In this document: piece by piece, positions 8,642-16,790 of the stretch | How positions within the stretch are numbered: position 1 is the stretch's first letter | Layout: each line of letters opens with the position of its first letter | Source of the DNA: Mesorhizobium sp. AR02 | GTDB lineage: Bacteria; Pseudomonadota; Alphaproteobacteria; Rhizobiales; Rhizobiaceae | DNA length: 64,000 nucleotides | Assembly: GCF_024746835.1 (NCBI RefSeq) | Contig: NZ_CP080533.1 | Span: 124,001 to 188,000 of the forward strand | Direction: 5' to 3' | Notes under the pieces: generated by a model | Databases searched by the model: none | Seen by the model: only the letters and a program-made list of their open reading frames with translations | Told to the model about the DNA's origin: nothing | Translations under genes and position numbers: made by a program

Positions 8642-8738
8642 GGTAGGCTTCGGTGGGCGAATTATCCTTATCCGTGGCCAAGCTCGGCGCGCCGCTTCCT
8701 GAGACGGTGGCCGACTTACAATGAACGAAGGACTGGGC

Positions 8739-9518
8739 ATGAGACAGGCAGGCAAGGTGGCGGTTGTCACAGGCGCGGCGCGCGGCATCGGACGCGCTTG
8801 CGCGGAACGCTTTCTGGCCGAAGGCGCGAAGCTCGTGCTCGGCGACATCGATGCGACGGAACTGAGAAAATGTGCCGCGGAAATCGGCACCCCCGACAGC
8901 GTACTGGCGGTCGTTACGGATGTCAGCAAGAAGGAGCAGGTCGATGGGCTGGTTGCGGCGGCGTTGGCGAAGTTCGGCCGTGTCGACATCATGGTCAACA
9001 ATGCCGGCATCGCTCCGGTCCAGGACTTTCTCGACATCACAGAGGCGGACTACGACAGGGTTCTCGCCGTCAATCTGAAGGGCGCGTTCATAGGCACCCA
9101 GGCCGCAGCCCGCCAGATGATCGCGCAGGGTGGAGGCGGTGTCATCATCAACATGTCGTCGATCAATTCGGGCCTCGCCAATCCACGCGTCGCCACCTAC
9201 GCGATCTCCAAGGGCGGCATGAACCAGGTCACCAGTACCGCGGCTGTTGCCTTCGCTCCCCACGGCATCCGCGTGGTCGGTGTCGGCCCGGGCACCATCG
9301 CCACGGACATGGTCCTGGACGGGACATTCATCGATTCGGAAGAAATGCGACGGGCGGTTCTTTCGCGCACACCGCTCGGGCGCCTCGGCACGGCAGCCGA
9401 GATCGCCTCGGTCGTGGCGTTCCTGGCCAGCGACGACGCTTCCTACATCACCGGCGAGACGATCTACCCCGACGGGGGGCGCCGCGTTCTGAACTATACG
9501 GTCCCGATCAAGGAGTGA
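8739..9518 (+). CDS. Short-chain dehydrogenase/reductase
   Basis: 259 aa from the ATG at 8739 (AAGGA 7 bp upstream); an in-frame ATG at 8721 lacks a good ribosome site. Classical SDR: TGAARGIG cofactor loop, NNAG, catalytic Ser in NMSSINS, and YAISK with catalytic Tyr and Lys. The C-terminus (YPDGGRRVLNYTVPIKE) is almost the same as that of the SDR at 20666-21442, so the two are paralogues. It is 97 bp downstream of the aldehyde dehydrogenase and 6 bp ahead of the VOC gene. Substrate is unknown; oxidation of a secondary alcohol is most likely. Confidence 0.88.
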   Translation: MRQAGKVAVVTGAARGIGRACAERFLAEGAKLVLGDIDATELRKCAAEIGTPDSVLAVVTDVSKKEQVDGLVAAALAKFGRVDIMVNNAGIAPVQDFLDITEADYDRVLAVNLKGAFIGTQAAARQMIAQGGGGVIINMSSINSGLANPRVATYAISKGGMNQVTSTAAVAFAPHGIRVVGVGPGTIATDMVLDGTFIDSEEMRRAVLSRTPLGRLGTAAEIASVVAFLASDDASYITGETIYPDGGRRVLNYTVPIKE

Positions 9519-9524
9519 GAGGAT

Positions 9525-9974
9525 ATGGGTAACTTCGACAAGCTGCATCATCTCTGCATCGTCGTGCACGATATCGACAAGGCGCAGGCCTATTACGACT
9601 CCATCGGCATTGGGCCATGGGAATCCTATCCGCCGCTGGCCGAGTATGAAGAACTTGAGGTCCCAAGTCCGAAGGGTTTCAAGGCCATGCAATACCGGAT
9701 TTGTAACCTGCCGAACGTTCAACTGCAGCTGTGCCAGCCGAGCCGCGATCCTTCACCGCAGCGGATTCATCTCGATACCAAGGGTGAAGGCGTATTCCAT
9801 ATCGGCTTTGAAGTCCGCGATGCGGACGTAGCCGAAGCCAAGGCGAAAACCGACGGGCTTTCCGTTCTGATGCGCGGGCGCCGCGAGAACCGCACCGGCT
9901 TCACCTACTACGACACGGCCGACAAGGCGGGTGTCATCTTGCTGACCCGGGCAACCAATCTGCCCGGCAAATGA
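9525..9974 (+). CDS. VOC (glyoxalase/methylmalonyl-CoA epimerase-like) family protein
   Basis: 149 aa. It starts MGNFDKLHHLCIVVHDIDKA, where the His of HHLCIVV and later residues (QLQLCQP, GEGVFHIGFEV) match the metal-binding strands of the vicinal-oxygen-chelate fold: two beta-alpha-beta-beta-beta units. Family members isomerise, epimerise or cleave small oxygenated compounds using a divalent metal. It is the last gene of the plus-strand operon; a ring-cleaving dioxygenase-like VOC gene also occurs in the Pseudomonas itaconate locus. Precise reaction is not known. Confidence 0.78.
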   Translation: MGNFDKLHHLCIVVHDIDKAQAYYDSIGIGPWESYPPLAEYEELEVPSPKGFKAMQYRICNLPNVQLQLCQPSRDPSPQRIHLDTKGEGVFHIGFEVRDADVAEAKAKTDGLSVLMRGRRENRTGFTYYDTADKAGVILLTRATNLPGK

Positions 9975-10016
9975 GCCGCGCGACGGATTGGTGTGGTCAA
10001 CGAGCGCGGCGACTGG

Positions 10017-10670
10017 TCAGCTGCCCCGCAATTCGTGAAGCCGGTCGACCAGGAATTTGCCGCTGGTGATGATATGCATTTCCAACAGGCCGACGGCGCG
10101 CAGCGTATCCTTGGCTTGGCACAGGTCTATGAGCTGCCAGTGGTCGCGGTCGGATTGCGCCTGGATCTCGGTGAGCGTCACCATCATGCGCGTGTAGCGT
10201 TCCAGTTGCTGGTAGATGCGCCCCACCAGTTCGATCGTCGCCTTGCGGCCGGATGGCGCGTAGAGCGTGGCGTGGAAGTTCCAATTCAGCTGGTTCGAGT
10301 ACTCACCTGTCTTGCCCTGTTCCTGATGCTGCTCCGCCCGTTCCCGGGCAAGCGCCAGGTCGGCGTCCGTCATTCTTGGAATGGCAAGCGCAAGCAACCA
10401 TGTTTCGATCCGGGCCCGCAACTCGTAGAGCTCGAGAATCTCGTCCAGGGAAATCGACGTGACAACAGCTCCCTTGTGGGAAACCAGCGTGACGAAGCCT
10501 TCCGAGTGAAGCTGATGCAGCGCCTCTCGCACCGGAATTCGGCTGACTCCGAACTCGGTGGCCAGATGCTCCTGCCGCAGCTGGAGGTTGGCCCCGTATT
10601 CGCCCATCAGGATTTTCTGCCGGATGGCATCGGCGACCTGGGTCGAGATGGTTTTCTTCTGTACGAGCAT
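10017..10670 (-). CDS. GntR-family (FadR/FCD subfamily) transcriptional regulator
   Basis: 217 aa from the ATG at 10670 (MLVQKKTISTQVADAIRQ). The winged helix-turn-helix reads LATEFGVSRIPVREALHQL, a standard GntR recognition helix. The C-terminal half is all-helical as in FCD domains, with the metal-binding Asp/His pattern (NWNFHATLY and a late LEMHIITSG). It faces the VOC gene tail to tail and precedes the FAD oxidoreductase on the same strand. It is the only dedicated regulator within the 10-27 kb module and is the likely reader of the GRATA-N3-TATYC palindromes at 12090, 21476 and 21637 (inference). Confidence 0.88.
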   Translation of the reverse strand: MLVQKKTISTQVADAIRQKILMGEYGANLQLRQEHLATEFGVSRIPVREALHQLHSEGFVTLVSHKGAVVTSISLDEILELYELRARIETWLLALAIPRMTDADLALARERAEQHQEQGKTGEYSNQLNWNFHATLYAPSGRKATIELVGRIYQQLERYTRMMVTLTEIQAQSDRDHWQLIDLCQAKDTLRAVGLLEMHIITSGKFLVDRLHELRGS

Positions 10671-10778
10671 GAATCTGCCTGGGGGCGGCCACCTTGATTT
10701 CTCTACTGGCGCCGTTTTGATTGAAGAAGTGGACGCATAGCACCGTTGTCGCTGCGATGCCATGTCGCCCGTTTCGCT

Positions 10779-11957
10779 TCAGTAGACATGTTCCTCGATA
10801 GGCTGGTTGCTGGCGATCCGTTCATAGTGGAAGGCCGACAGGTCGATGGAGCGGTATTCTCCGTAGGCAATGAGGTCGCTGACGCCCGACCCGGTCGCCG
10901 CCGCATGCATCATGCCGTGGCCGCTGAAGCCGGTGGCCAGGATGAAGTTCGAGACCTCGGGATGCCGGCCGATGATGCCGCTGTGGTCGAAGGTGTTGTA
11001 CTCGTAGAGTCCCGCCCAGGCGCGCAGCATGCGCAATTGCTCGAAGCCGGGCACACGATGGGCCAACGCCGGCCAGATCAACTCGTCGAACAGGTCGTAG
11101 TCCACATCCAGGCCAAAATCGTCCGGCTCGTTCTCGCGCACCGGCGGAATACCGCACAGGAAGAGCTGACCTTCCGGCCGCAGCCAGACGCCGCTCGTAT
11201 CGAAGACGAAGGGGCAGTTTTCGATCCTTGCCGGCGTTTCGAAGACGAAGACACATCGCTTGCTCGGGACGACCGGCAGTTCGGCGCCGGCCATCCTGGC
11301 AATGCCCGCGCTCCATGGCCCGGCCGCGTTGATCACCGTGCCGGCGGCAAGCCGGTCGCCATTGTCCAGCAGCACTTCACCAACCTTTTGGGAAGACGCC
11401 ATGGTCAGTCCGGTCACTGTCGCGGCAAGATAGTCCACGCCCTGCGTGCGAGCCTTGCGGCGGAATGCCTGCATCAGGCCGGGGCCGTCGAACCAGCCTT
11501 CGCCGCCAAGGCCAAGCGAGCCAAGCGAGAGATCGTCCGTGTTGAGCCACGGGAAGCGTTGCGCCATATCGACCTGCTCGATCAGTTCGGCGTCGACGCC
11601 CATGCTGCGCTGAACGCGGTGCTTGGCACGCTGCGCGTCGGCCCGCTCAGGCGTCGCCAGCACGAGATATCCAGGCTCATGCAACCCGATGTCCGCAAGC
11701 TCATCACCAATGGCAAGCCGTGTCTTCACCTGGCGCAGGAAGTCGATGCTAAACTTCGACATGGCGATGTTGGGCGCCGTGCCGAACTGCTGGCGGATGG
11801 CGCTGGTCGACAAGGAAGACGAGGAGGCCGTGTAATAGGGGTCCCGCTCGATCACCGCGATCCTGCCGTCGAAATCCGGGTTGGCTGACAGGAAGTAGGC
11901 GATCGAGCTGCCGACAACGCCTCCGCCAACGATCACCACATCATAGTTTGTGCCCAT
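10779..11957 (-). CDS. FAD-dependent oxidoreductase of the DAO family (amino-acid/amine oxidase-like)
   Basis: 392 aa from the ATG at 11957; a start 30 bp upstream adds ten residues. The N-terminal dinucleotide fold is DVVIVGGGVVGSSIAYFL, and ARAWAGLYEYNTFDHSGIIG followed by NFILATGFSGHGMMHA is the typical DAO C-terminal FAD contact. Related enzymes oxidise glycine, sarcosine, D-amino acids or dimethylglycine, releasing an imine and reduced flavin. It is transcribed away from the aminotransferase operon, from an intergenic region that holds one of the shared palindromes. A secondary amine or amino acid substrate is likely. Confidence 0.85.
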   Translation of the reverse strand: MGTNYDVVIVGGGVVGSSIAYFLSANPDFDGRIAVIERDPYYTASSSSLSTSAIRQQFGTAPNIAMSKFSIDFLRQVKTRLAIGDELADIGLHEPGYLVLATPERADAQRAKHRVQRSMGVDAELIEQVDMAQRFPWLNTDDLSLGSLGLGGEGWFDGPGLMQAFRRKARTQGVDYLAATVTGLTMASSQKVGEVLLDNGDRLAAGTVINAAGPWSAGIARMAGAELPVVPSKRCVFVFETPARIENCPFVFDTSGVWLRPEGQLFLCGIPPVRENEPDDFGLDVDYDLFDELIWPALAHRVPGFEQLRMLRAWAGLYEYNTFDHSGIIGRHPEVSNFILATGFSGHGMMHAAATGSGVSDLIAYGEYRSIDLSAFHYERIASNQPIEEHVY

Positions 11958-12089
11958 TCCAATCGTGTTCCCTATCTCGAATATCATCCGTGGCGACGAA
12001 GGATTGGATACTTTCCTCTATCGACCCACCTCCAGAATGAGACATAACCCGGTCTTCGACGCAGAAAAAGGGGTTTGACGCGAAAATCA

Positions 12090-12102
12090 GAATACATTAT
12101 CC
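12090..12102 (+). promoter_or_regulatory. Candidate GntR operator (GAATA-N3-TATCC), aminotransferase promoter
   Basis: Inverted repeat GAATACATTATCC, 38 bp before the GTG start at 12141. Near-identical palindromes sit 33 bp and 32 bp before two other starts (21442 minus and 21682 plus). An extended TGGATA half-site is also seen at 12004-12010 near the divergent FAD oxidoreductase. Spacing and sequence agreement suggest one regulator acts at all sites. Confidence 0.55.
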
Positions 12103-12140
12103 AATCTGTAGCAAATATCATACATGCTGAGGATTGTTCC

Positions 12141-13343
12141 GTGGGCTTCATCGCTCCCCGTCTCGACGTCATCAAGCCAAGCCCGAGCATGGCGGTCACC
12201 GCGCGGGCCATTGAAATGCGCTCGGCCGGCATCGACGTCGTCAGCCTGAGTGCGGGCGAGCCGGACTTTCCGACGCCGCCGCACATCGTCGAGGCGGCCT
12301 ACGAGGCCATGCGCAGGGGTGAGACGCGCTATACGGCGGTGGACGGTACGGCCGCGCTGAAGAAGGCGGTGGCCGGGAAATTCAGGCGCGAGAACGGCCT
12401 CGACTACAAGCCTTCGCAAATCAGTGTCGCGGGTGGCGCCAAACAGATCATCTACAACGCCCTGCTGGCAACACTGGCCCCCGGTGACGAGGTGGTTGTC
12501 CCCGCGCCCCATTGGGTTTCCTACACCGACATCGTCCTGCTCGGCGAAGGCAAGCCCGTGGTCGTTCCTTGCACGGAGGCACAAGGCTTCAAACTGACGC
12601 CGCAAGCCCTGCGAGCCGCCATTACAGAGCGCACCAAATGGCTGCTGCTCAACACGCCGTCCAATCCTACCGGCGCCGTCTACAGCCGCGGCGAACTCGC
12701 GGGGCTGGCCGGGGTGCTGCTCGACCACCCGCATGTTCACGTGCTGACCGACGACATCTACGAGCATATCCTGTTCGACGGGCGAACCTTCCATACCATC
12801 GCCGGCGTCGAGCCACGGCTGAAGGATCGCACGCTGACGGTAAACGGCGTGTCGAAGGCATACGCCATGACGGGCTGGCGGATCGGCTATGCCGGCGGGC
12901 CGGAAGATCTGATCCGCGCCATGGCGACCGTGCAGAGCCAAAGCACGTCGAACCCGTCATCCATCTCGCAGGCCGCGACCATAGCAGCGCTTGAAGGTCC
13001 TCAGGACTTTCTTCGTCCGCGGGCGCTCGAATTCCAGGCCCGGCGCGACCGCGCTCTGGAGCTGCTGCGCGTCATTCCCGGCCTCACCTGCCAGACGCCC
13101 GAGGGCGCCTTCTATCTTTATCCCAATTGCTCGGCCCTGATCGGCCGTCGCCGCCCGGACGGCACTACTATCGGCAGCGACAACGATTTCTCCCTTTACC
13201 TGCTCGATCAGGCGCGGGTCGCGGTGGTGCAGGGCTCGGCCTACGGCCTGTCGCCACATTTCCGCATTTCCATAGCCACGTCGATGGACCTGATCGAAAA
13301 AGCGATCGGGCGCATCGCCGAGGCTGTCGACGCGCTGCGGTAG
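12141..13343 (+). CDS. Pyridoxal-phosphate aminotransferase, class I (aspartate aminotransferase-like)
   Basis: 400 aa from a GTG at 12141 with GAGGA upstream; the frame is open further upstream but that part crosses the operator. Fold type I enzyme: SLSAGEPDFPTPPHI, GGAKQIIYNALLA, NTPSNPTGAVYSR (Asn contact), DDIYEHILFDG (Asp that pairs with the pyridine N), and SKAYAMTGWRIGYAGG with the Schiff-base Lys. The C-terminal FRISIATS holds the carboxylate-binding Arg. First gene of a six-gene operon with the biotin-carboxylase and PxpA genes. It may take the amino acid released by the oxoprolinase-like enzyme (glutamate-type donor) into central metabolism. Confidence 0.88.
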   Translation: MGFIAPRLDVIKPSPSMAVTARAIEMRSAGIDVVSLSAGEPDFPTPPHIVEAAYEAMRRGETRYTAVDGTAALKKAVAGKFRRENGLDYKPSQISVAGGAKQIIYNALLATLAPGDEVVVPAPHWVSYTDIVLLGEGKPVVVPCTEAQGFKLTPQALRAAITERTKWLLLNTPSNPTGAVYSRGELAGLAGVLLDHPHVHVLTDDIYEHILFDGRTFHTIAGVEPRLKDRTLTVNGVSKAYAMTGWRIGYAGGPEDLIRAMATVQSQSTSNPSSISQAATIAALEGPQDFLRPRALEFQARRDRALELLRVIPGLTCQTPEGAFYLYPNCSALIGRRRPDGTTIGSDNDFSLYLLDQARVAVVQGSAYGLSPHFRISIATSMDLIEKAIGRIAEAVDALR

Positions 13344-13351
13344 GGCCGGCG

Positions 13352-13792
13352 ATGGATCTCGACTTCGTCCAGAAGCTGATCGAATTTGTCGCGCGTTCGC
13401 CCGTTGCCGAACTGGAGATCGAGCGCGACGGCGTTCGCGTCCGTGTGTCCAGGCATACGGCGTCGGCGCAATCCGCGTCGCAGGTGCAGCCGGGGCCAGA
13501 TGTAACCGCACGTTCCCCAGATCAGACGTCGACATCTCCGCCCATCGCACGCCATTCTATCCGCGCGCCGCTGACGGGCGTGTTCTACCGCTCCGGCACC
13601 GAAGGCGAACCGCCGCTGGTTGCCATTGGCGATGTGGTCGCGGAGGGGCAGAAAATCGGCGTCCTCGAAGCCATGAAGACGTTCAATGTCGTGGAATCCG
13701 ATCGCGCTGGGCGGATCGTCCAGATCGCGTTCGACGACCATGCAGCGGTGCAGTCCGGCGACGTGCTGTTCGTGCTGGAAGACGAGGGCTGA
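13352..13792 (+). CDS. Biotin carboxyl carrier protein (AccB-like), biotinylatable
   Basis: 146 aa from the ATG at 13352. An N-terminal helical part ([20 protein letters not shown]) resembles AccB starts. A Pro/Ser/Thr-rich linker follows, then a C-terminal biotinyl domain from about residue 68. The biotin-accepting Lys is in [12 protein letters not shown]; the family norm is EAMKM. It lies 8 bp after the aminotransferase and overlaps the biotin carboxylase gene region by coupling (accC-like start 5 bp after its stop). It would carry carboxybiotin to a carboxyltransferase, here probably PxpB/PxpC rather than AccAD (inference). Confidence 0.87.
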   Translation: MDLDFVQKLIEFVARSPVAELEIERDGVRVRVSRHTASAQSASQVQPGPDVTARSPDQTSTSPPIARHSIRAPLTGVFYRSGTEGEPPLVAIGDVVAEGQKIGVLEAMKTFNVVESDRAGRIVQIAFDDHAAVQSGDVLFVLEDEG

Positions 13793-13796
13793 GGCG

Positions 13797-15170
13797 ATGT
13801 TCGATACCGTCCTTATCGCCAACCGCGGTGAAATCGCGCTGCGCATCCTGCGCGCCTGCCGCGATCTCGGATTGAAAACGGTGGCGGCGCACTCGGAGGC
13901 CGATGCGAGCCTTCGCCATGTCACGCTAGCGGACAAGGCGATCTGCATCGGACCGGCTGCCGCGACGGAGAGCTATCTCAACATCGCCGAGATCATCGCG
14001 GCCGCGCAACTCACCGGCGCGGGCGCGATCCATCCGGGCTATGGTTTCCTTTCGGAGAACGCCGCCTTCGCCGAGGCCGTCGAAAACGCCGGCCTCATCT
14101 TCGTCGGGCCGTCCGCGACGGCGATCCGCACCATGGGCGACAAGGTCTCCGCTAAGCGCACGATGATCGCCGCCGGCGTTCCGTGCGTTGCGGGCTCGAA
14201 GGGTGCGCTGCCGCAGGACGAGCAAGAGGTGCGCGCCATTGCCGAGGCCATCGGCTATCCCGTCATCGTCAAGGCAGCGGGTGGTGGGGGCGGGCGCGGC
14301 ATGCGCATCGTGCGCGATGAGCAGGCCCTGATGGAAGCCGTTTCCATGGCGGTGAAAGAGGCGGACCGAGCCTTCGGCAACCCGCAAGTCTATCTGGAAA
14401 AATTCCTCGAGCAGCCGCGGCATATCGAGATCCAGATCCTGGCGGATAAGCACGGTAGGGCTGTCTGGCTCGGCGAGCGGGATTGCTCCATGCAACGCCG
14501 TCACCAGAAGATCATCGAGGAAGCGCCGGCGCCTGGCATCGCCCGCGAGGCGATCGCCGACATCGGCGACCTGTGTGCCCGCGCATGCCTGACCATCGGC
14601 TATACAGGTGCCGGCACGTTCGAATTCCTCTACGAGGACGGGCGCTTCTCTTTCATCGAGATGAACACCCGCGTGCAGGTGGAGCATCCCGTCACTGAGC
14701 TCGTCACCGGCATCGATATCGTGCGTGAGCAGATCCGCATCGCTCGCGGCGAACCGTTGTCATTCAGCCAGGCAGACATCCGCATTCAAGGCCACGCCGT
14801 CGAATGCCGCATCAACGCTGAAGATCCCTACAGCTTTCGGCCGCATCCGGGCCGGGTCGAGCGCTGGACGCCGCCCGGCGGCCCCGGCATCCGTGTCGAA
14901 TCGCATCTCTACTCCGGCTACACCGTGCCGCCGCATTACGATTCGCTGGTGGCCAAGCTCCTGGCGCATGGCGCGACGCGGGCCGAGGCGATCCGGCGGA
15001 TGCGCGGGGCGCTGGGCGAGATGGAGGCAGTCGGCATCGCCACCAATGCACCGCTGCACGGTATCCTGATGGAGGAGCCCGGCTTCGCCGCCGGAGGCTT
15101 CGATATTCATCATCTCGAACATCTCATTGAAGGCGGTCTGCTCGAGGGGCGAGGCGGCGATGACGCTTGA
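13797..15170 (+). CDS. Biotin carboxylase (AccC-like)
   Basis: 457 aa, standard AccC length. N-terminal [17 protein letters not shown], the ATP-grasp glycine loop [14 protein letters not shown], the catalytic region [16 protein letters not shown], and the C-terminal domain with [11 protein letters not shown] are all present. It carboxylates biotin on a carrier protein with ATP and bicarbonate. No acetyl-CoA carboxyltransferase genes are near. Instead the operon continues with a second carrier-like gene and pxpA, and pxpB/pxpC face it from the convergent operon. A housekeeping copy for fatty acid synthesis is expected elsewhere, so this is probably a dedicated paralogue. Confidence 0.9.
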   Translation: MFDTVLIANRGEIALRILRACRDLGLKTVAAHSEADASLRHVTLADKAICIGPAAATESYLNIAEIIAAAQLTGAGAIHPGYGFLSENAAFAEAVENAGLIFVGPSATAIRTMGDKVSAKRTMIAAGVPCVAGSKGALPQDEQEVRAIAEAIGYPVIVKAAGGGGGRGMRIVRDEQALMEAVSMAVKEADRAFGNPQVYLEKFLEQPRHIEIQILADKHGRAVWLGERDCSMQRRHQKIIEEAPAPGIAREAIADIGDLCARACLTIGYTGAGTFEFLYEDGRFSFIEMNTRVQVEHPVTELVTGIDIVREQIRIARGEPLSFSQADIRIQGHAVECRINAEDPYSFRPHPGRVERWTPPGGPGIRVESHLYSGYTVPPHYDSLVAKLLAHGATRAEAIRRMRGALGEMEAVGIATNAPLHGILMEEPGFAAGGFDIHHLEHLIEGGLLEGRGGDDA

Positions 15171-15555
15171 GGAGATCGAAAGGCTGGCCGCTTGGTGCGC
15201 AAGTGCCGGCATAGGGGAGATCGCGCTGGCCGAGGCCGGCTTTTCGCTGCGCCTGCATATGCAGGCCGTGGTTGCCGAAACACCTAGGGCTGGCGCCGAA
15301 GCGCTGAAGGCGGAAACGGTCTTCAAGGGCGTGCGTGCGCCCGGCGTCGGCGTGTTCCGTATCGATCATCCAACGACCGGCCACCCTGTTGCCGGACCTG
15401 GCCAGACGGTCCGCAAGGGCGAGACGGTCGGCGTCCTGCAGGTCGGCCCATGCCTGAAGGCCGTGCTCGCGCCGGCAGACGGCGTGCTGGGCGCGGCGCT
15501 GATCGAGGACGGAGCGGTCGTCGGTTACGGCACCCCGCTCTACGAACTGGTGTGA
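15160..15555 (+). CDS. Degenerate biotin-carrier-like protein lacking the biotinyl lysine
   Basis: 131 aa, ATG at 15160, overlapping the biotin carboxylase gene by 11 bp. It has the same plan as the AccB-like protein at 13352: an N-terminal helical segment ([17 protein letters not shown]), a linker, and a C-terminal lipoyl/biotinyl-type beta sandwich. In the hairpin where the first copy has GVLEAMKTF, this one has [12 protein letters not shown], so the EAMK biotinylation motif is gone. The rest of the domain ([36 protein letters not shown]) is well kept, which argues against a decayed gene. A structural or regulatory subunit is plausible. Confidence 0.75.
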   Translation: MTLEEIERLAAWCASAGIGEIALAEAGFSLRLHMQAVVAETPRAGAEALKAETVFKGVRAPGVGVFRIDHPTTGHPVAGPGQTVRKGETVGVLQVGPCLKAVLAPADGVLGAALIEDGAVVGYGTPLYELV

Positions 15556-15566
15556 AGGCAAAGGCG

Positions 15567-16373
15567 ATGGTTCGAACCACTGAGGAAAGCGCCGGTGCGG
15601 CCGAAGGATTACAGGTCGATATCAATTCCGACATGGGCGAGGGTTTCGGAGCCTACAGACTCGGCGACGATGCGGCTATCCTCGACATCGTCAGTTCCGC
15701 CAATGTGGCCTGCGGCTTTCATGCCGGTGACCCCGAGATCATGGCGGCCACGTTCTCGATGGCGCGCGATAAGGGCGTCGCTGTTGGCGCGCATCCGAGC
15801 TTCGCCGATCTGTGGGGGTTCGGACGCCGCATCATCCCGCATTCCATGGATGAAATCGAAAGGCTAGTCGCCTATCAGATCGGCGCGGCGCAGGCGCTTT
15901 CCGCCTATGCCGGCCATCCGATCCGCTACGTGAAGGCGCATGGCGCACTTGGCAACCTTACCCAGACAGACCGTGGCGTCGCCGAAGCCGTGACCCGCGC
16001 AGTCAAGGCCGTCGATCCCGGCCTGATCTGCCTCGCCATTGCGCTCGGCTTCCAGGACAGGATCGCGCGCGACGCGGGCCTGACGGTCAGGTCCGAAATC
16101 TTCGCCGACCGCGCCTACACGGAGGAAGGCTTTCTTGTCTCGCGCAAGCTGGAAGGCGCAGTCATTCACGATGCGCAGATGGCGGCGGAACGGGTCGTCC
16201 GCATGGTCAAGCAAGGCGCCATCGAGACGATTTCCGGGCAGGCGCTCAAGACACCAATCGATTCGATCTGCGTTCATAGCGACACGCCGGCGGCAGTCGC
16301 AATTGCCGCGCGCGTGCGGGCCCGCCTGGAAGAGGACGGGATCAGCGTCAGAGCATTCGCGGCAATCGTCTGA
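15567..16373 (+). CDS. pxpA: 5-oxoprolinase subunit A (LamB/YcsF family)
   Basis: 268 aa from the ATG at 15567. The family signature is at the N-terminus: DINSDMGEGFGAY and SSANVACGFHAGDP; later come VGAHPSFADLWGFGRR, YVKAHGALGN, and FADRAYTEEGFLVSR. PxpA works with PxpB and PxpC in ATP-dependent opening of 5-oxoproline to glutamate. Here pxpA is in the plus operon with biotin carboxylase genes, while pxpB and pxpC lie 3.6 kb downstream in a convergent operon. Family assignment is firm. The true substrate could be another cyclic amide or a urea-like compound. Confidence 0.88.
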   Translation: MVRTTEESAGAAEGLQVDINSDMGEGFGAYRLGDDAAILDIVSSANVACGFHAGDPEIMAATFSMARDKGVAVGAHPSFADLWGFGRRIIPHSMDEIERLVAYQIGAAQALSAYAGHPIRYVKAHGALGNLTQTDRGVAEAVTRAVKAVDPGLICLAIALGFQDRIARDAGLTVRSEIFADRAYTEEGFLVSRKLEGAVIHDAQMAAERVVRMVKQGAIETISGQALKTPIDSICVHSDTPAAVAIAARVRARLEEDGISVRAFAAIV

Positions 16374-16445
16374 TAAACACTATCCGCCGAGGGGCCTGTG
16401 CAGGCGACGAGGTCGGACTTCGTCTATTTTCAAGGAGCTGTCGTG

Positions 16446-16736
16446 ATGGCCAAGGGATATCTTGTCGCGCAAGTCACCATCACCAATTCGGACGCCTACT
16501 CCAACTACGCCAAGGTTGCGGGCGATCTGCTAAAACAATATGGCGCCCGCGTCGTCGTCAAACCAGAGACCGCCTTGATCAAGGAAGGAAATCCCAAAGC
16601 CCGCACGGTGATTTTCGAGTTTGGGAGCTTCGACAGGGCAAAGGAATTCTGGGACAGCCCAGAATATGCCGAAGCCAAGGCGCTGCGGGCAGGCGCCGCC
16701 GATGCCGACTTCATCCTCATCGAGGGTACCGACTGA
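16446..16736 (+). CDS. DUF1330 family protein
   Basis: 96 aa from the ATG at 16446. Ferredoxin-like alpha/beta domain of the DUF1330/dimeric alpha-beta barrel type: KGYLVAQVTITNSDAYSNY, then VVVKPETALIKEG and IFEFGSFDRAKEFWDSPEYA. Such small proteins are commonly at the end of catabolic operons and are thought to be dimeric; biochemical roles are mostly unknown. It is the last gene of the aminotransferase-pxpA operon, 72 bp after pxpA, and converges on the Ldh-type dehydrogenase gene. Confidence 0.82.
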   Translation: MAKGYLVAQVTITNSDAYSNYAKVAGDLLKQYGARVVVKPETALIKEGNPKARTVIFEFGSFDRAKEFWDSPEYAEAKALRAGAADADFILIEGTD

Positions 16737-16790
16737 TTTGAATGCCAGCGCCGTTTTCGCCGCATCCAGAACCACCGGCTGGCTCACGAT

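Noticed and set aside
9993..10697. Plus-strand frame of 234 codons opposite the GntR gene
   Set aside because: Antisense to a clear GntR(FCD) regulator; composition is that of a shadow frame.
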